Source: Bacillota bacterium (GTDB taxonomy: Bacteria > Bacillota > UBA4882 > UBA8346). Taken from it: a DNA stretch of 64,000 bases. Numbering within the stretch: the first letter of the stretch is position 1; every line of letters starts with the position of its first letter. A program made the position numbers and the translations under genes. The DNA lies in the NCBI GenBank assembly GCA_023415835.1, contig JAEZJK010000048.1, positions 1 to 64,000 on the forward strand, given 5' to 3'. Positions 8,883 through 18,033 of the stretch are shown here, piece by piece. The notes beneath the pieces were generated by a model that did no database searches, was not told the origin of the DNA, and worked only from the letters and a program-made list of their open reading frames with translations.

Positions 8883-9986
8883 CTACCGGTCTACCCTAGC
8901 GCTTCCGCCGCCCATTACTTTTTCTACTTCCTTAAGGCTAGCCATGGAAGTGTCTCCAGGAGTGGTCATCGCCAATGCGCCATGAGCCGCGCCATAATTG
9001 ACCGCTTTCTCAGGATCGCCAGTGGTAATCAGGCCGTAAACCAGGCCTGAGGCAAAGCTATCGCCGCCGCCAACCCGATCCAAAATCTCCAGTCCATTGA
9101 AATCTTTAGCCTTGTAGATCTTACCGTCAGCCCAGCACATGGCGGACCAATCATTAATTGTAGCGCTCTTAACCGTCCTTAGAGTGGTGGCAACTACTTT
9201 GAAATTGGGATAGGTCTTAACCGCTTCATTGATCATCTTCCGATAACCTTCCAGATTCAATTCTTTCAGGTTCTCGTCGTTGCCTTCAACTTCAAAACCA
9301 AGGCAAGCCGTAAAATCTTCCTCGTTGCCAATCATTACATCAATGTATTTGGCAATCTCTTTATTTACATCTTGAGCTTTTTGTTGGCCGCCGATCCCTT
9401 TCCAGAGTGAAGGCCGGTAGTTTAAATCATAAGATACAATGGTACCATGCTTTTTAGCGATCTGCACCGCTTCCAGAACAACATCGGGAGTAGTCTCGGA
9501 AAGGGCGGCAAAAATACCTCCGGTATGGAACCAACGACTACCTAGTTTGCCAAAAATGTATTCCCAATCGATGTCGCCTTTTTTCAATTGAGAAACCGCA
9601 GTATTAGCCCGATCGGATACTCCTACGGCGCCGCGGATGCCGTGGCCTCTTTCGGTAAAGTTCAAACCATTACGGACACTTCGGCCAATCCCGTCATACG
9701 GAACCCATTTAATCAAGGAAACGTCCACGCCGCCCTGCATAATAAAGTCCTCTATCAACCGCCCGACTTCATTGTCGGCAAATGCGGTAACAACAGCGAC
9801 ATTCATACCGAAGCATTTGCGAAGGCCCCGGGAGACATTATATTCGCCGCCACCCTCCCAGGCTCGGAACTCCCGGGCGGTTTTAATCCTACCTTCACCG
9901 GGATCCAATCTCAACATAATTTCACCTAACGAGATACAATCATATTTGCAACTTTCTTTCGGTTTGACATTCAAGTTTATGGCCAT
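8883..9986 (-). CDS. kdgK: PfkB-family sugar kinase, probable 2-dehydro-3-deoxygluconokinase
   Basis: This probably phosphorylates 2-keto-3-deoxygluconate to KDPG in hexuronate or pectin breakdown. The ribokinase fold is clear: an N-terminal SLGEIMLRLDPGEG, the sugar-binding GGGEYNVSRGL, and near the C terminus DRVGGGDSFASGLVYGL with the catalytic Asp. The anion-hole sequence is GGGD rather than the more common GAGD. An IclR-family gene lies 51 nt upstream on the same strand, which supports a KdgR-KdgK pair. The 367-residue length is slightly above typical. No KDPG aldolase is in the window, and other 2-keto sugar acids remain possible. Confidence 0.8.
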   Translation of the reverse strand: MAINLNVKPKESCKYDCISLGEIMLRLDPGEGRIKTAREFRAWEGGGEYNVSRGLRKCFGMNVAVVTAFADNEVGRLIEDFIMQGGVDVSLIKWVPYDGIGRSVRNGLNFTERGHGIRGAVGVSDRANTAVSQLKKGDIDWEYIFGKLGSRWFHTGGIFAALSETTPDVVLEAVQIAKKHGTIVSYDLNYRPSLWKGIGGQQKAQDVNKEIAKYIDVMIGNEEDFTACLGFEVEGNDENLKELNLEGYRKMINEAVKTYPNFKVVATTLRTVKSATINDWSAMCWADGKIYKAKDFNGLEILDRVGGGDSFASGLVYGLITTGDPEKAVNYGAAHGALAMTTPGDTSMASLKEVEKVMGGGSARVDR

Positions 9987-10037
9987 GCCATAACCTCCTT
10001 TAATTTTTATTTTTGGTGAGAGGTCATCCCTTAATTC

Positions 10038-10826
10038 TTATCCTTGCCCCGGATCCCCCTTTCCATGAACATAACCCATTCGTTTGGAAATATTTGCGGC
10101 AGTCTCAATTACATACCGGGCAGTCTCCAAATCAGACTTTGGATTGATAATTCGGCTTTCACCTGAGACACTGACCGCGGCGATTATTTTATTGGTATAG
10201 TCAAATATTGGAGCAGCGATGCACCGGATGTCAGGCTCATGCTCTTCATTATCAACCGCCCAACCTTGAGCACTAACACGCTGTACCTCTCGTTTTAAAC
10301 CTTCCTTTGAAAGGATTGTATTCGGAGTATATTTTTTGAACTTAATGTTCTCCAAAACTTCCTGTAAGCGCTCGGTATTAAGCCCGGCCAACAATATTTT
10401 ACCAATGGCCGAGCAATGGACAGGCGCTCTCCTGCCAATCTGGGAATACATTCTAATACTATTTACCAATTCAACTTTTTCAATGTAAATAACATCAGTC
10501 CCTTCTAAAATCGCTAAATGGACCGGTTGGCCGATAATCTCAGCCAGCCTACGCATGGACGGTAATGCTTCGGTTTTCAATTCGAGTTTTTTAAGAAACA
10601 GGCCGCTGATTTCGATGAACTTTAAACCCAATTTATAAGTACTGCTTTTCGAATCTTTCTCAATATAACCCCGCTCCGATAATGCAGTCAATAATCGGTA
10701 CACCGTACTCTTATGAAGCCCGATGCTTTGGCCGATCTCGGTAACTCCCAAACCTTCTTTGGCAGTCGCTAAAAGCTCAATTATATCCAAAGTACGGTCG
10801 ATGGTTTGTACTTTATTCTCGGACAT
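10038..10826 (-). CDS. IclR-family transcriptional regulator (KdgR-like)
   Basis: This is a DNA-binding regulator of 262 residues. An N-terminal winged helix-turn-helix (RTLDIIELLATAKEGLGVTEIGQSIGLHKSTVYRLL region, residues 9-45) is followed by a GAF-like IclR effector domain with GRRAPVHCSAIGKILLA and the C-terminal DNEEHEPDIRCIAAPIFD signature. It is transcribed with the sugar-acid kinase downstream. In characterised bacteria KdgR-type regulators release DNA on binding KDG, so kinase induction by its own substrate is a reasonable inference. Confidence 0.88.
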   Translation of the reverse strand: MSENKVQTIDRTLDIIELLATAKEGLGVTEIGQSIGLHKSTVYRLLTALSERGYIEKDSKSSTYKLGLKFIEISGLFLKKLELKTEALPSMRRLAEIIGQPVHLAILEGTDVIYIEKVELVNSIRMYSQIGRRAPVHCSAIGKILLAGLNTERLQEVLENIKFKKYTPNTILSKEGLKREVQRVSAQGWAVDNEEHEPDIRCIAAPIFDYTNKIIAAVSVSGESRIINPKSDLETARYVIETAANISKRMGYVHGKGDPGQG

Positions 10827-10950
10827 TTACTTCCCCTTGTTTTACTATATGAAACAACGTTTCATATCTATTCAATATTATAATCTTTTTCCCCCGTAAA
10901 GTCCAGCAAGTCACTACCAAATTGCCTGATAAATTATTATTTTTTGCGAT

Positions 10951-10975
10951 AAAAAAGGCCGTCTTAGCGACAGCC
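10951..10975 (-). terminator. terminator downstream of the HAD hydrolase gene
   Basis: On the minus strand a 7-bp stem with one G-U pair (GGCTGTC / GACGGCC) is followed by TTTTTT. It is about 150 nt beyond the HAD hydrolase stop and would end the long paaK-to-HAD run. Confidence 0.7.
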
Positions 10976-11049
10976 CTAAACCTTTCATTAACTGGAATTC
11001 GGTAAGTAAACATTTTAAATAACCTAATTATTCAATCCTTTTGATCATT

Positions 11050-11112
11050 CGCTATCGTCTATTAGTTATTGTTGTTAGCTTTAAAGCCAAAAGCTAAAGG
11101 CAAATAGCGTAG
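11050..11112. repeat. inverted 7-nt-periodic hairpin element
   Basis: Two arms pair through CGCTAT/ATAGCG and TTAGCTTT/AAAGCTAA, and the right arm reads in heptads (AAGCCAA AAGCTAA). It lies between the HAD hydrolase stop and its terminator. Confidence 0.5.
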
Positions 11113-11128
11113 TACCGTATCTGCATCA

Positions 11129-12016
11129 TCAGCGGATCCAAGGCGGCGTTTCCGGAAGCAAAGACTGAAAATCTTTAATTAACCGAGCTTCATATTCACC
11201 TTGATAGGTCCCGTCAAAAAAACGGTCCAAGGCTTCCTGATAGAAACATTGCCATGACTTCACTTCATTCCCGGGATTGATCGGATAGAAAAGGGCTCCG
11301 TTAGCCTTAGCAGCCTCCATATCCCCCAAGGCGTCACCCACCATTAAGATATGATTTGGCTGATATTTACCGACAGCTGTTAATTTAAGGTGTTCCTTTT
11401 TAGTCCCCAATTCCTGGCCGGCAATTAGCGCCGCATATTTAGCAATCCCATGTTCGGTCCATTCCCGCTCCAGGGCTTCGCTGGGGGTTTGAGAGATACA
11501 AATTAAGTCCGCTCTTGAGGATAATTTTTCGAGGCTTTCTTTAACGTACGGATAAGGCGGGATACCGAATACCAAGCCCTCGATAGCTTTATTAACCGCC
11601 AAACTCCAATCTAAGACCTTTTTTAGGATCGGATCGCCGGTCTTTTCCGCCATTTCTTTAAGGGTCTCGTTACTCAGGGGCGTTCCGGAAGCTACCCAAT
11701 CACGGAATGACTGTAATTCAATGAACCGAAACCCTCTTGCCTTAACCTCTTCCCGCTCCGCCAATAGATCCAACACTTTCAAAAGCGCCGGAAATCGATT
11801 ACCTCCGCGCCATTTTGAATAAAGATTAACAAATTCCACAGCTTCCCGGGCATATTTCGCAATTGGCTGCAACTGAAAATATTTAATATTGTTAGGGCAA
11901 AAGCATTCTTTTTGCTTAATCTCCATGGTATCAAAGACACAACCATCGGAGTCGAATCCGATAAAATACTCATGCTTTGGCCGATATTTTCTTAACAGAT
12001 CTTGGTTATCCCCCAT
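11129..12016 (-). CDS. HAD-superfamily hydrolase of unknown substrate
   Basis: This 295-residue cytoplasmic protein has HAD motif I as FDSDGCVFDT (residues 21-30), motif II CISQTP, the Lys of motif III in GTKKEHL, and motif IV MVGDALGDMEAAK. The first Thr/Val position of motif I is Gly-Cys (DSDGC), unusual but seen in the family. It is larger than phosphoglycolate phosphatases because of a helical cap. It begins 42 nt after the second receptor gene, so it is probably the last gene of that operon. No substrate can be proposed. Confidence 0.7.
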   Translation of the reverse strand: MGDNQDLLRKYRPKHEYFIGFDSDGCVFDTMEIKQKECFCPNNIKYFQLQPIAKYAREAVEFVNLYSKWRGGNRFPALLKVLDLLAEREEVKARGFRFIELQSFRDWVASGTPLSNETLKEMAEKTGDPILKKVLDWSLAVNKAIEGLVFGIPPYPYVKESLEKLSSRADLICISQTPSEALEREWTEHGIAKYAALIAGQELGTKKEHLKLTAVGKYQPNHILMVGDALGDMEAAKANGALFYPINPGNEVKSWQCFYQEALDRFFDGTYQGEYEARLIKDFQSLLPETPPWIR

Positions 12017-12058
12017 CAGATACCCTCCGGTTTTAATTTGAGCAAAAGCAAATTCATC

Positions 12059-13771
12059 CTAACCCGTTTTCCCATTCCGATTGATTAGCAGGTCTGTGGC
12101 TGACTGGAGGCTATTAACCGAAACGGAAATTCTATCCGTTATCTCTCCCGTATGTTTGACGCTCTCCAAATACCTAGCAATAATGTTTCGAATTTCACTA
12201 AGTTCGCTGGTTCCTGCTTGGGGTAAAGCCGATTTTGAGTCAAGTTCTTCAAATGTTTCATTGCTTTTTAAAAGAATCGTTTCTACTACCTGGCGCATCT
12301 GGTCAAGCTCAGTTAGGCATTTAGCGGCGGTCTCACTTAGATTCAAACAAATCGAATTTAAAGTCTGGCCTAATGCAAGTTTATCGTGTTCAATCAAATC
12401 CTTTTCTGGAATTATACCTACTATTTGCTCGGTTTTTGTTTGAATTCGAGCGATTAAGCCACCAAGGTTAATTGAGGCTTTTTTGGACCGTTCTACCAAA
12501 TTGGCTATTTCCTTGGCTACTACGCTGAACCCTTGTCCTTCTTCACCAGCCCTCGCGGCGCTAATCGCGCTGTTAAAAGCGAGCATTTCACTTTCCTCTT
12601 CGATCTCTTTTAACTCCTTCATAGTCAGGTCTACCCGTTCGGAGGTAGCTGCCAAATCCTGCAAAAAAATCATTATATCATGGGATTCATTATTAACTTC
12701 AATCTGTTTATCTAATACGCCATCTAATTGCTCTTTGTTTACTGTCAAAAGGCTATTTAATTCTTGGGATATTTCATTCACTTTTCTGGGAAGGTTCTGT
12801 AGCTCGGAAAGATCAGAAATTATCACTTCAATCTCTTCATTCACCTTTTTCCCATTCTGTTCTTGGCCATTTAAACTAGCTTCAATTTCCAGATATGCTT
12901 CTCGAAGCTGGACTTCCAGCAAAAATACCTGATTGAAACTGGAAGCCAATTCATCTACTAGATAATTAAGCTTATTACTGGCATTTTTAAAACTCATAGC
13001 CAATGTATGCCATTTAGAGACGCCTTCATTAAGAATCAAACCGGTAGCGCCCAAACCTTCCGAAGTAAAAACCGGTAATTTAACCTGATTACCTCCTTGT
13101 AGAAATCGGATGATCCGGTCAGCTGGTTCATCAATAGAACGGAAAGCGCGCTTGACCAGGAATCTACAACCCCAAATTTCTATTAATAACAGTAAAAATA
13201 CTATCCCAAACTTGATTAATAAGATTGCCTGAATTTCCTGATAATTACGTTGATAATGGTTGGATATAACATTTTCCAAATTATTTAGTGCTGTATTATA
13301 TTGATCATACAACTCTACAGCCGTTTGATACTTTTGGGGGGTTATGGGAGATGCAATTTTTTTGAAATGGCCAGTAATAGCTTCAATTTGATTAATTTGT
13401 GTCAAAGCAATATTACTACCTAGATTGTTCTTAATATTAATAAACGCCTGGTTAATTTGGGTTATATCGTCCGAACCATCAACTGGAATCCCCGAGCGGT
13501 TACTGATATTGAATTTTTCAAGCAGATCCTGGGAAACATCATACAAAACCTTAAGGGTATCATCGTTGCCCCTTCGGGATAGGTAAATATTCATTAAATC
13601 ATTGCGGTATTCATAAAAGTAAGCCAAAAATAGAATGCTTTGAACAAACAATCCGGCTGCCAATAGAAACAATGCCAGATAAAATTTTCCCGAAAAACTA
13701 ATTTTCGATAAAATCCCGGTACCCGAATGGTTAGATCCCGATATATTCAAATTTTTCGTGAATTTAGCCAT
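12059..13771 (-). CDS. methyl-accepting chemotaxis-like receptor B
   Basis: This 570-residue membrane receptor has TM1 at about 28-53, an extracytoplasmic helical domain to about 180, TM2 at about 183-206 and a long cytoplasmic coiled coil. The hairpin tip is present but diverged: MLAFNSAISAARAGEEGQGF where canonical receptors have LLALNAAIEAARAGE-GRGF. This is the surface that binds CheA and CheW. No CheR-docking pentapeptide ends the protein. It follows a second receptor by 15 nt. It probably signals to the Che proteins encoded near the right edge or to a dedicated kinase. The ligand is unknown. Confidence 0.75.
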   Translation of the reverse strand: MAKFTKNLNISGSNHSGTGILSKISFSGKFYLALFLLAAGLFVQSILFLAYFYEYRNDLMNIYLSRRGNDDTLKVLYDVSQDLLEKFNISNRSGIPVDGSDDITQINQAFINIKNNLGSNIALTQINQIEAITGHFKKIASPITPQKYQTAVELYDQYNTALNNLENVISNHYQRNYQEIQAILLIKFGIVFLLLLIEIWGCRFLVKRAFRSIDEPADRIIRFLQGGNQVKLPVFTSEGLGATGLILNEGVSKWHTLAMSFKNASNKLNYLVDELASSFNQVFLLEVQLREAYLEIEASLNGQEQNGKKVNEEIEVIISDLSELQNLPRKVNEISQELNSLLTVNKEQLDGVLDKQIEVNNESHDIMIFLQDLAATSERVDLTMKELKEIEEESEMLAFNSAISAARAGEEGQGFSVVAKEIANLVERSKKASINLGGLIARIQTKTEQIVGIIPEKDLIEHDKLALGQTLNSICLNLSETAAKCLTELDQMRQVVETILLKSNETFEELDSKSALPQAGTSELSEIRNIIARYLESVKHTGEITDRISVSVNSLQSATDLLINRNGKTG

Positions 13772-13786
13772 AGTTTTCCCTTCGTT

Positions 13787-15445
13787 TCAAATGGCGATTT
13801 TATTCATCAATTGTTTTAATTCAGAGATTAGTGTATCTAACTGTTCAGTAGCAGCCATAGTTTCTCCTGATTTTTTTATTACTTCGATAGCCGCTTCCGC
13901 CCTACCATAATTATTTTGCGATTTTTGATTTAAATCTATTAAAGAAGAGGCGAGTTCCTCCAAGGATTTACGCTTATCTTCCAATTCTTCAATTTGAATG
14001 CTGTATTGAATGGCTTCCTCCAAAAGTTGACCCAACCTTAGGCAGAAAATGCTGATTTTATTGCCAACCGCTTCGATAAAACGTTTGACTTCATTACTAC
14101 GGGTTAGGTCAATCTCGAGGGTTTTTAATGCCGCACTCCCCTTATTTCCCATCACATCAACCACAGCGAGCAATTCTTTTGATACTCGTCCGATTTTTTC
14201 AGCTAAACGGGCAATTTCTTCTGCGGCAATGTCGAACCCTCCGGCCGCTGTATCTGCCCTCGCCGCTTCAATTGATGCATTTAAGGCTAATAAAGTATTC
14301 TGTTCGGCAACATTTTGAAAGATTGATCCGGTTTGAAGCAATTGATCAAGGAGAGACTGTAATTGATATAAATCGCCGGTAATCTTTTTTAAGTACTGTT
14401 CCCTTTTTTTTACCTGAATTTCGATCTCCTTGATAGCTTCCGGAGCTTCCCGAAAAACTTTAACCCCACTTTTTAAAGACTCACGAAATAAGATAATTTG
14501 TTCTTCCGAATCACCCAGTTTGGTATTTAACTCCTTGATACGCTCGGCTAAGATCTGGTATTGATCAACTTGGTAGTAGGTATGCTCAACCAAATGTTCC
14601 AGGTTCCCCTTAATATCTTCGTAAAAAATATTGTTTTGTTTGGAAAATAAAGAAATTTCATTGGCTTGAAAGTTTATATTTTTAAATTGATCTTTGACCG
14701 CCTGGTACCGCTCTTTTAAGAGTTGAATATATTTAATTAAAGCTTCATTGAGGTCTGTCAAAGCTTTTCCCTGATAATTATATTGAATTTTGTCAAGCAG
14801 CCCACCTTTCAATTGATAGGCCAAGCTTTCGAAGTAAGCAATCTCCGACTGCTGCTTCCTTAGATTTTTTGTTAATAAGATTGACCCGGTACATACTAGT
14901 ATAATGGTTATTAATATCAATCCTATCTCAAAAATAATTATTTTTGACAATAGTTTATCATTGATGTTTTGACGTTTTTCAATTAGGAACCGGACTAACT
15001 CATCAGTTAAAACCCGGCATTTAATCAGCCCGTCATCAATTTCTTGATTATTCCAGCCTTTCTCGGAGCCAGAAACATCTTTATCCAAGTTTCTAAGGCT
15101 AGCTTTCATAAGCTTCCAACTTTGCCCTCTACGGGTGTCCCTACTTAATAAATCAGCGGACTGTAACAGTTTTTTTAAAGCCGGGGCAGAAATGACTGGT
15201 TCAAAAGATAGAATGGCGAGATCCGTTTTAATAGCTTTGGCAAGCTTCAAATCAGCCTCAAGCCGGTTATCAAACCGGGTGATCGAAGTATGTAGGAAAA
15301 AGAAGAGAACCCCGCTTAATAAAAATTGGGTTATTACAACGAAAAATAAACCGGTAATATTAAAGATTAACCGGTTTTCACCCTTAACATTTTTAAAAAA
15401 AAGCATCCTCAAAAAAGCGGAGTATCGTAGAACCAATCCGCGCAT
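13787..15445 (-). CDS. methyl-accepting chemotaxis-like receptor A
   Basis: This 552-residue receptor has TM1 near 26-51, a helical extracytoplasmic region, TM2 near 168-192 and a cytoplasmic coiled coil. The signalling tip EQNTLLALNASIEAARAD (about 380-397) is recognisable. The usual Gly-Glu-x-Gly-(Arg)-Gly-Phe-Ala-Val segment after it is altered to TAAGGFDIAAEEIARLAEK. The paralogue directly downstream has the same overall length and layout but low sequence identity. It starts 48 nt after the ACT-domain gene on the same strand, so it may share the Phe T-box transcript. Confidence 0.72.
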   Translation of the reverse strand: MRGLVLRYSAFLRMLFFKNVKGENRLIFNITGLFFVVITQFLLSGVLFFFLHTSITRFDNRLEADLKLAKAIKTDLAILSFEPVISAPALKKLLQSADLLSRDTRRGQSWKLMKASLRNLDKDVSGSEKGWNNQEIDDGLIKCRVLTDELVRFLIEKRQNINDKLLSKIIIFEIGLILITIILVCTGSILLTKNLRKQQSEIAYFESLAYQLKGGLLDKIQYNYQGKALTDLNEALIKYIQLLKERYQAVKDQFKNINFQANEISLFSKQNNIFYEDIKGNLEHLVEHTYYQVDQYQILAERIKELNTKLGDSEEQIILFRESLKSGVKVFREAPEAIKEIEIQVKKREQYLKKITGDLYQLQSLLDQLLQTGSIFQNVAEQNTLLALNASIEAARADTAAGGFDIAAEEIARLAEKIGRVSKELLAVVDVMGNKGSAALKTLEIDLTRSNEVKRFIEAVGNKISIFCLRLGQLLEEAIQYSIQIEELEDKRKSLEELASSLIDLNQKSQNNYGRAEAAIEVIKKSGETMAATEQLDTLISELKQLMNKIAI

Positions 15446-15492
15446 TTAATTGTTTCCTTTCGCTTCACTTTATCTCTACTTTTAACGACTTT

Positions 15493-15924
15493 TTATAAGG
15501 TATAAACTTCTTTTCCGCTTAATAGGGAAACCCCCGCTTGTTGAAGTATTTCGATAGCACGGTCAATGTGTTCGACCCGGAAGACAACCTCTGCGTCTGT
15601 TCCTGATTTTCCTACAAAAGCATACATATACTCGATATTAATCTTAGAATCTTCTAATATTTGAAGAATTCCCGCCAACCCGCCGGGTTTATCCGGAACC
15701 TGAACGGCGATAATTTCAGTCGCGCTAACCGTAAAGCCTTGTTCTTTAAGGATCTTCCAGGCCTTATCCGGATCGTTAACAATCAATCTTAGTATACCAA
15801 AATCCGTAGTATCGGCGATTGAAAGGGCCCTAATATTGATATTGTTTTCTCCAAGGGTTTTGGTGACTTTAGCCAAACGTCCTGACTTATTCTCTAAAAA
15901 TATTGAAATCTGTTTGACTTTCAT
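15493..15924 (-). CDS. tandem ACT-domain protein
   Basis: This 143-residue cytoplasmic protein is built of two ACT domains: KQISIFLENKSGRLAKVTKTL at the start, and VQVPDKPGGLAGILQILED from about residue 75. ACT pairs bind amino acids at their interface. This two-domain type is commonly encoded beside phenylacetate-CoA ligase in anaerobes, as here, where it follows paaK after 238 nt. It probably senses an aromatic amino acid and modulates the ligase, which is inference from context. A GGAGAAAG site precedes the ATG. Confidence 0.82.
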   Translation of the reverse strand: MKVKQISIFLENKSGRLAKVTKTLGENNINIRALSIADTTDFGILRLIVNDPDKAWKILKEQGFTVSATEIIAVQVPDKPGGLAGILQILEDSKINIEYMYAFVGKSGTDAEVVFRVEHIDRAIEILQQAGVSLLSGKEVYTL

Positions 15925-16162
15925 CTGCTTTCTCCTTCCAACTTTTCAAAAAATAATATTCGCTAAATACTTGAAATTACCTTCTCCATTTTTTAACAAA
16001 TATCGATTTCAAAACCAGCGCCTGTTAACAGCGGTCGAACCAACCCAACTGTCAGATATAGGCAACAATATTAGCCATAAACTTATAAAGGTCGGGAAAA
16101 GAATGAAAGCCTTGTTGTTTTTCCGAAATCATACGGCTTAAATAATACCATTGCCTATCGAT

Positions 16163-17467
16163 TCATTGATGGTAGACATCTCTACGATCGATAACCCGCT
16201 TAGCTTTTCCTTCACTACGGGTAATGGTTTTAGGCTCAACTAATTTAATCCGGGCAGAAATCCCTAAGGCGCTTAATATTTCCCGTTTAATTTTAGAACC
16301 TAATTCTTCAAGCTTTCGGACTTGATCAGAAAAGAGCGTCTCAGATACTTCAACCCAGATTTCCAGATCATCCAGGTTCCCGTCCCGATCGACTATCAGT
16401 TGATAATGGGGTTCGATCTCGCCAACCTCCAACAGGACACTCTCTATTTGCGAGGGAAAGACATTAACACCCCTAATAATTAACATATCGTCGGTCCGGC
16501 CCATTACCCGGTTCATGCGCATATGGGTCCGCCCGCACAAACATGGTTCAGGGTAAAGGATACTGATGTCCCTGGTCCGATAACGGATCAACGGTAGCGC
16601 CTCTTTGGTGATACAAGTAAAGACCAGCTCTCCCTTTTCTCCGTAAGGTAATACTTCCCCGGTAGCAGGATCGATGATTTCCGGAATAAAATGGTCTTCC
16701 CAAACATGGAGCCCGTCCTGCTGTGAACATTCACTGGAGACTCCCGGTCCAATAATCTCACTTAACCCATAAATATCAATCGCCTTGATCTTCCAGATGG
16801 ACTCAATCTCTTTACGCATATTGTTCGACCAAGGTTCCGCCCCGAAAAATCCAACCTTAAGACGGAGATCTTCCATCTTAATTCCCTCTTCAGCCGCAGA
16901 TTCCGCCATATATAAAGTATATGAGGGGGTACAAGCCAAAACAGTTGTACCAAAATCTTTCATTATCTGAAGTTGCCGTTTAGTATTTCCTCCCGAGATC
17001 GGAACTACTGTCGCCCCTAACCTTTCCGCGCCGTAATGCGCTCCCAATCCACCGGTGAAAAGCCCATAACCATATGCAATTTGCACAATATCCTTATGGG
17101 TAACGCCACCGCAACCCATTGTCCGCGCCATTACCTCCGCCCAAGTGGCGATATCCCCTTGGGTATATCCAACTACAGTCATCTTCCCTGTTGTACCCGA
17201 CGAAGCATGAATTCGCACAACTTCATCTTGGGGCACTGCAAATAGTTTGAATGGATAATTATCCCGTAAATCTTGCTTAGTAGTAAACGGTAAACGTGCC
17301 AAATCTGTGACGCTTTTAATGTCTTCAGGCTTAATCCCTGCTTCGTCCAACTTTTCCCGGTAAAAAGGGACATTATAATATACCCTCTCTACAGTTTTAC
17401 GGAGCCGATCCGCTTGGATTCTTTCCAATTCCGCCCGGGGCAGAGTCTCAATCTCCCGATTCCACAT
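16163..17467 (-). CDS. paaK: phenylacetate-CoA ligase
   Basis: This adenylate-forming ligase converts phenylacetate (or a related aryl acetate such as indoleacetate), ATP and CoA to the CoA thioester. The P-loop HASSGTTGK, YGLSEIIGPG, YRTRDIS and the C-terminal Lys segment EGKAKRVIDRR match PaaK-type enzymes of about 430 residues. The ATG at 17467 is preferred because GGAGGA lies 9 nt before it. The in-frame ATG at 17476 abuts that site. A T-box leader with a Phe codon precedes it, which ties expression to uncharged tRNA-Phe. Confidence 0.92.
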   Translation of the reverse strand: MWNREIETLPRAELERIQADRLRKTVERVYYNVPFYREKLDEAGIKPEDIKSVTDLARLPFTTKQDLRDNYPFKLFAVPQDEVVRIHASSGTTGKMTVVGYTQGDIATWAEVMARTMGCGGVTHKDIVQIAYGYGLFTGGLGAHYGAERLGATVVPISGGNTKRQLQIMKDFGTTVLACTPSYTLYMAESAAEEGIKMEDLRLKVGFFGAEPWSNNMRKEIESIWKIKAIDIYGLSEIIGPGVSSECSQQDGLHVWEDHFIPEIIDPATGEVLPYGEKGELVFTCITKEALPLIRYRTRDISILYPEPCLCGRTHMRMNRVMGRTDDMLIIRGVNVFPSQIESVLLEVGEIEPHYQLIVDRDGNLDDLEIWVEVSETLFSDQVRKLEELGSKIKREILSALGISARIKLVEPKTITRSEGKAKRVIDRRDVYHQ

Positions 17468-17582
17468 CTTGATCATTCCTCCATAATTCTAAATTCAACA
17501 TCCTTGGCATTGAAGTGAGCGAACCCAATTTATTGATCTGCATTTAATTTTTAGTAATTGAAAGAAAACAATCACCCCCAAA

Positions 17583-17940
17583 ATAAGAAAAGCCCTTCGT
17601 CTCTAATGAGACGAAAGGCTAGCTTCCGTGGTACCACTCTTGATTGGCCTAAAGGCCCACTCTCTCAAACCGCAATTATCCGCCAATTTCAATTGTATAG
17701 GCTAGTGGCCTTTCGTAATTAAATCCGGCGCCTAATTAGGGTTGCTCCATTATTAACGGTTGGAGTTTCCGGCCAAGCCTACTACCTTATTGCTAAAGAT
17801 TCAGCTGACGGCTCCGAGGCGAACTTCGGGTTAACTCCGTAGGCCCTCTCCCACCAATCAGGGCTCGCTATTTCACGCAGTTTTGACCGTACTTTTCCTC
17901 TTCAATGCCTTTAAAAATATGACCGACATATAAATTGATT
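17583..17940 (-). promoter_or_regulatory. T-box riboswitch, predicted Phe (TTC) specifier, upstream of paaK
   Basis: Read on the minus strand, a stem I region has AGTA opposite GAA-G-TTC, giving TTC at 17823-17821 as specifier. The T-box AGAGTGGTACCACGGAAGC is at 17640-17622, with TGGT matching a tRNA ending ACCA. The terminator stem AGCCTTTCGTCTC / GAGACGAAGGGCT then runs into TTTTC. The same GAA-N-codon spacing in the tyrS leader of this window gives TAC, an internal check of the specifier position. Uncharged tRNA-Phe should favour readthrough into paaK. Confidence 0.9.
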
Positions 17941-17942
17941 AT

Positions 17943-17972
17943 ATTATATCATACCCATCAGTATATCGGCAA
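17943..17972 (-). promoter_or_regulatory. sigma-A-type promoter of the paaK T-box leader
   Basis: On the minus strand TTGCCG and TATAAT are separated by 18 nt, placing the start site near 17936, just ahead of stem I. Confidence 0.55.
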
Positions 17973-18033
17973 CAGTTTTTGTTAACATTTTAATACCAGA
18001 ATAAAGTTTAAGCAATAAGCCCATTAAAAAAAT

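Noticed and set aside
10813..11013. Open frame of 66 codons upstream of the IclR gene
   Set aside because: It contains the predicted terminator of the HAD gene and no ribosome site, and its sequence resembles no protein.
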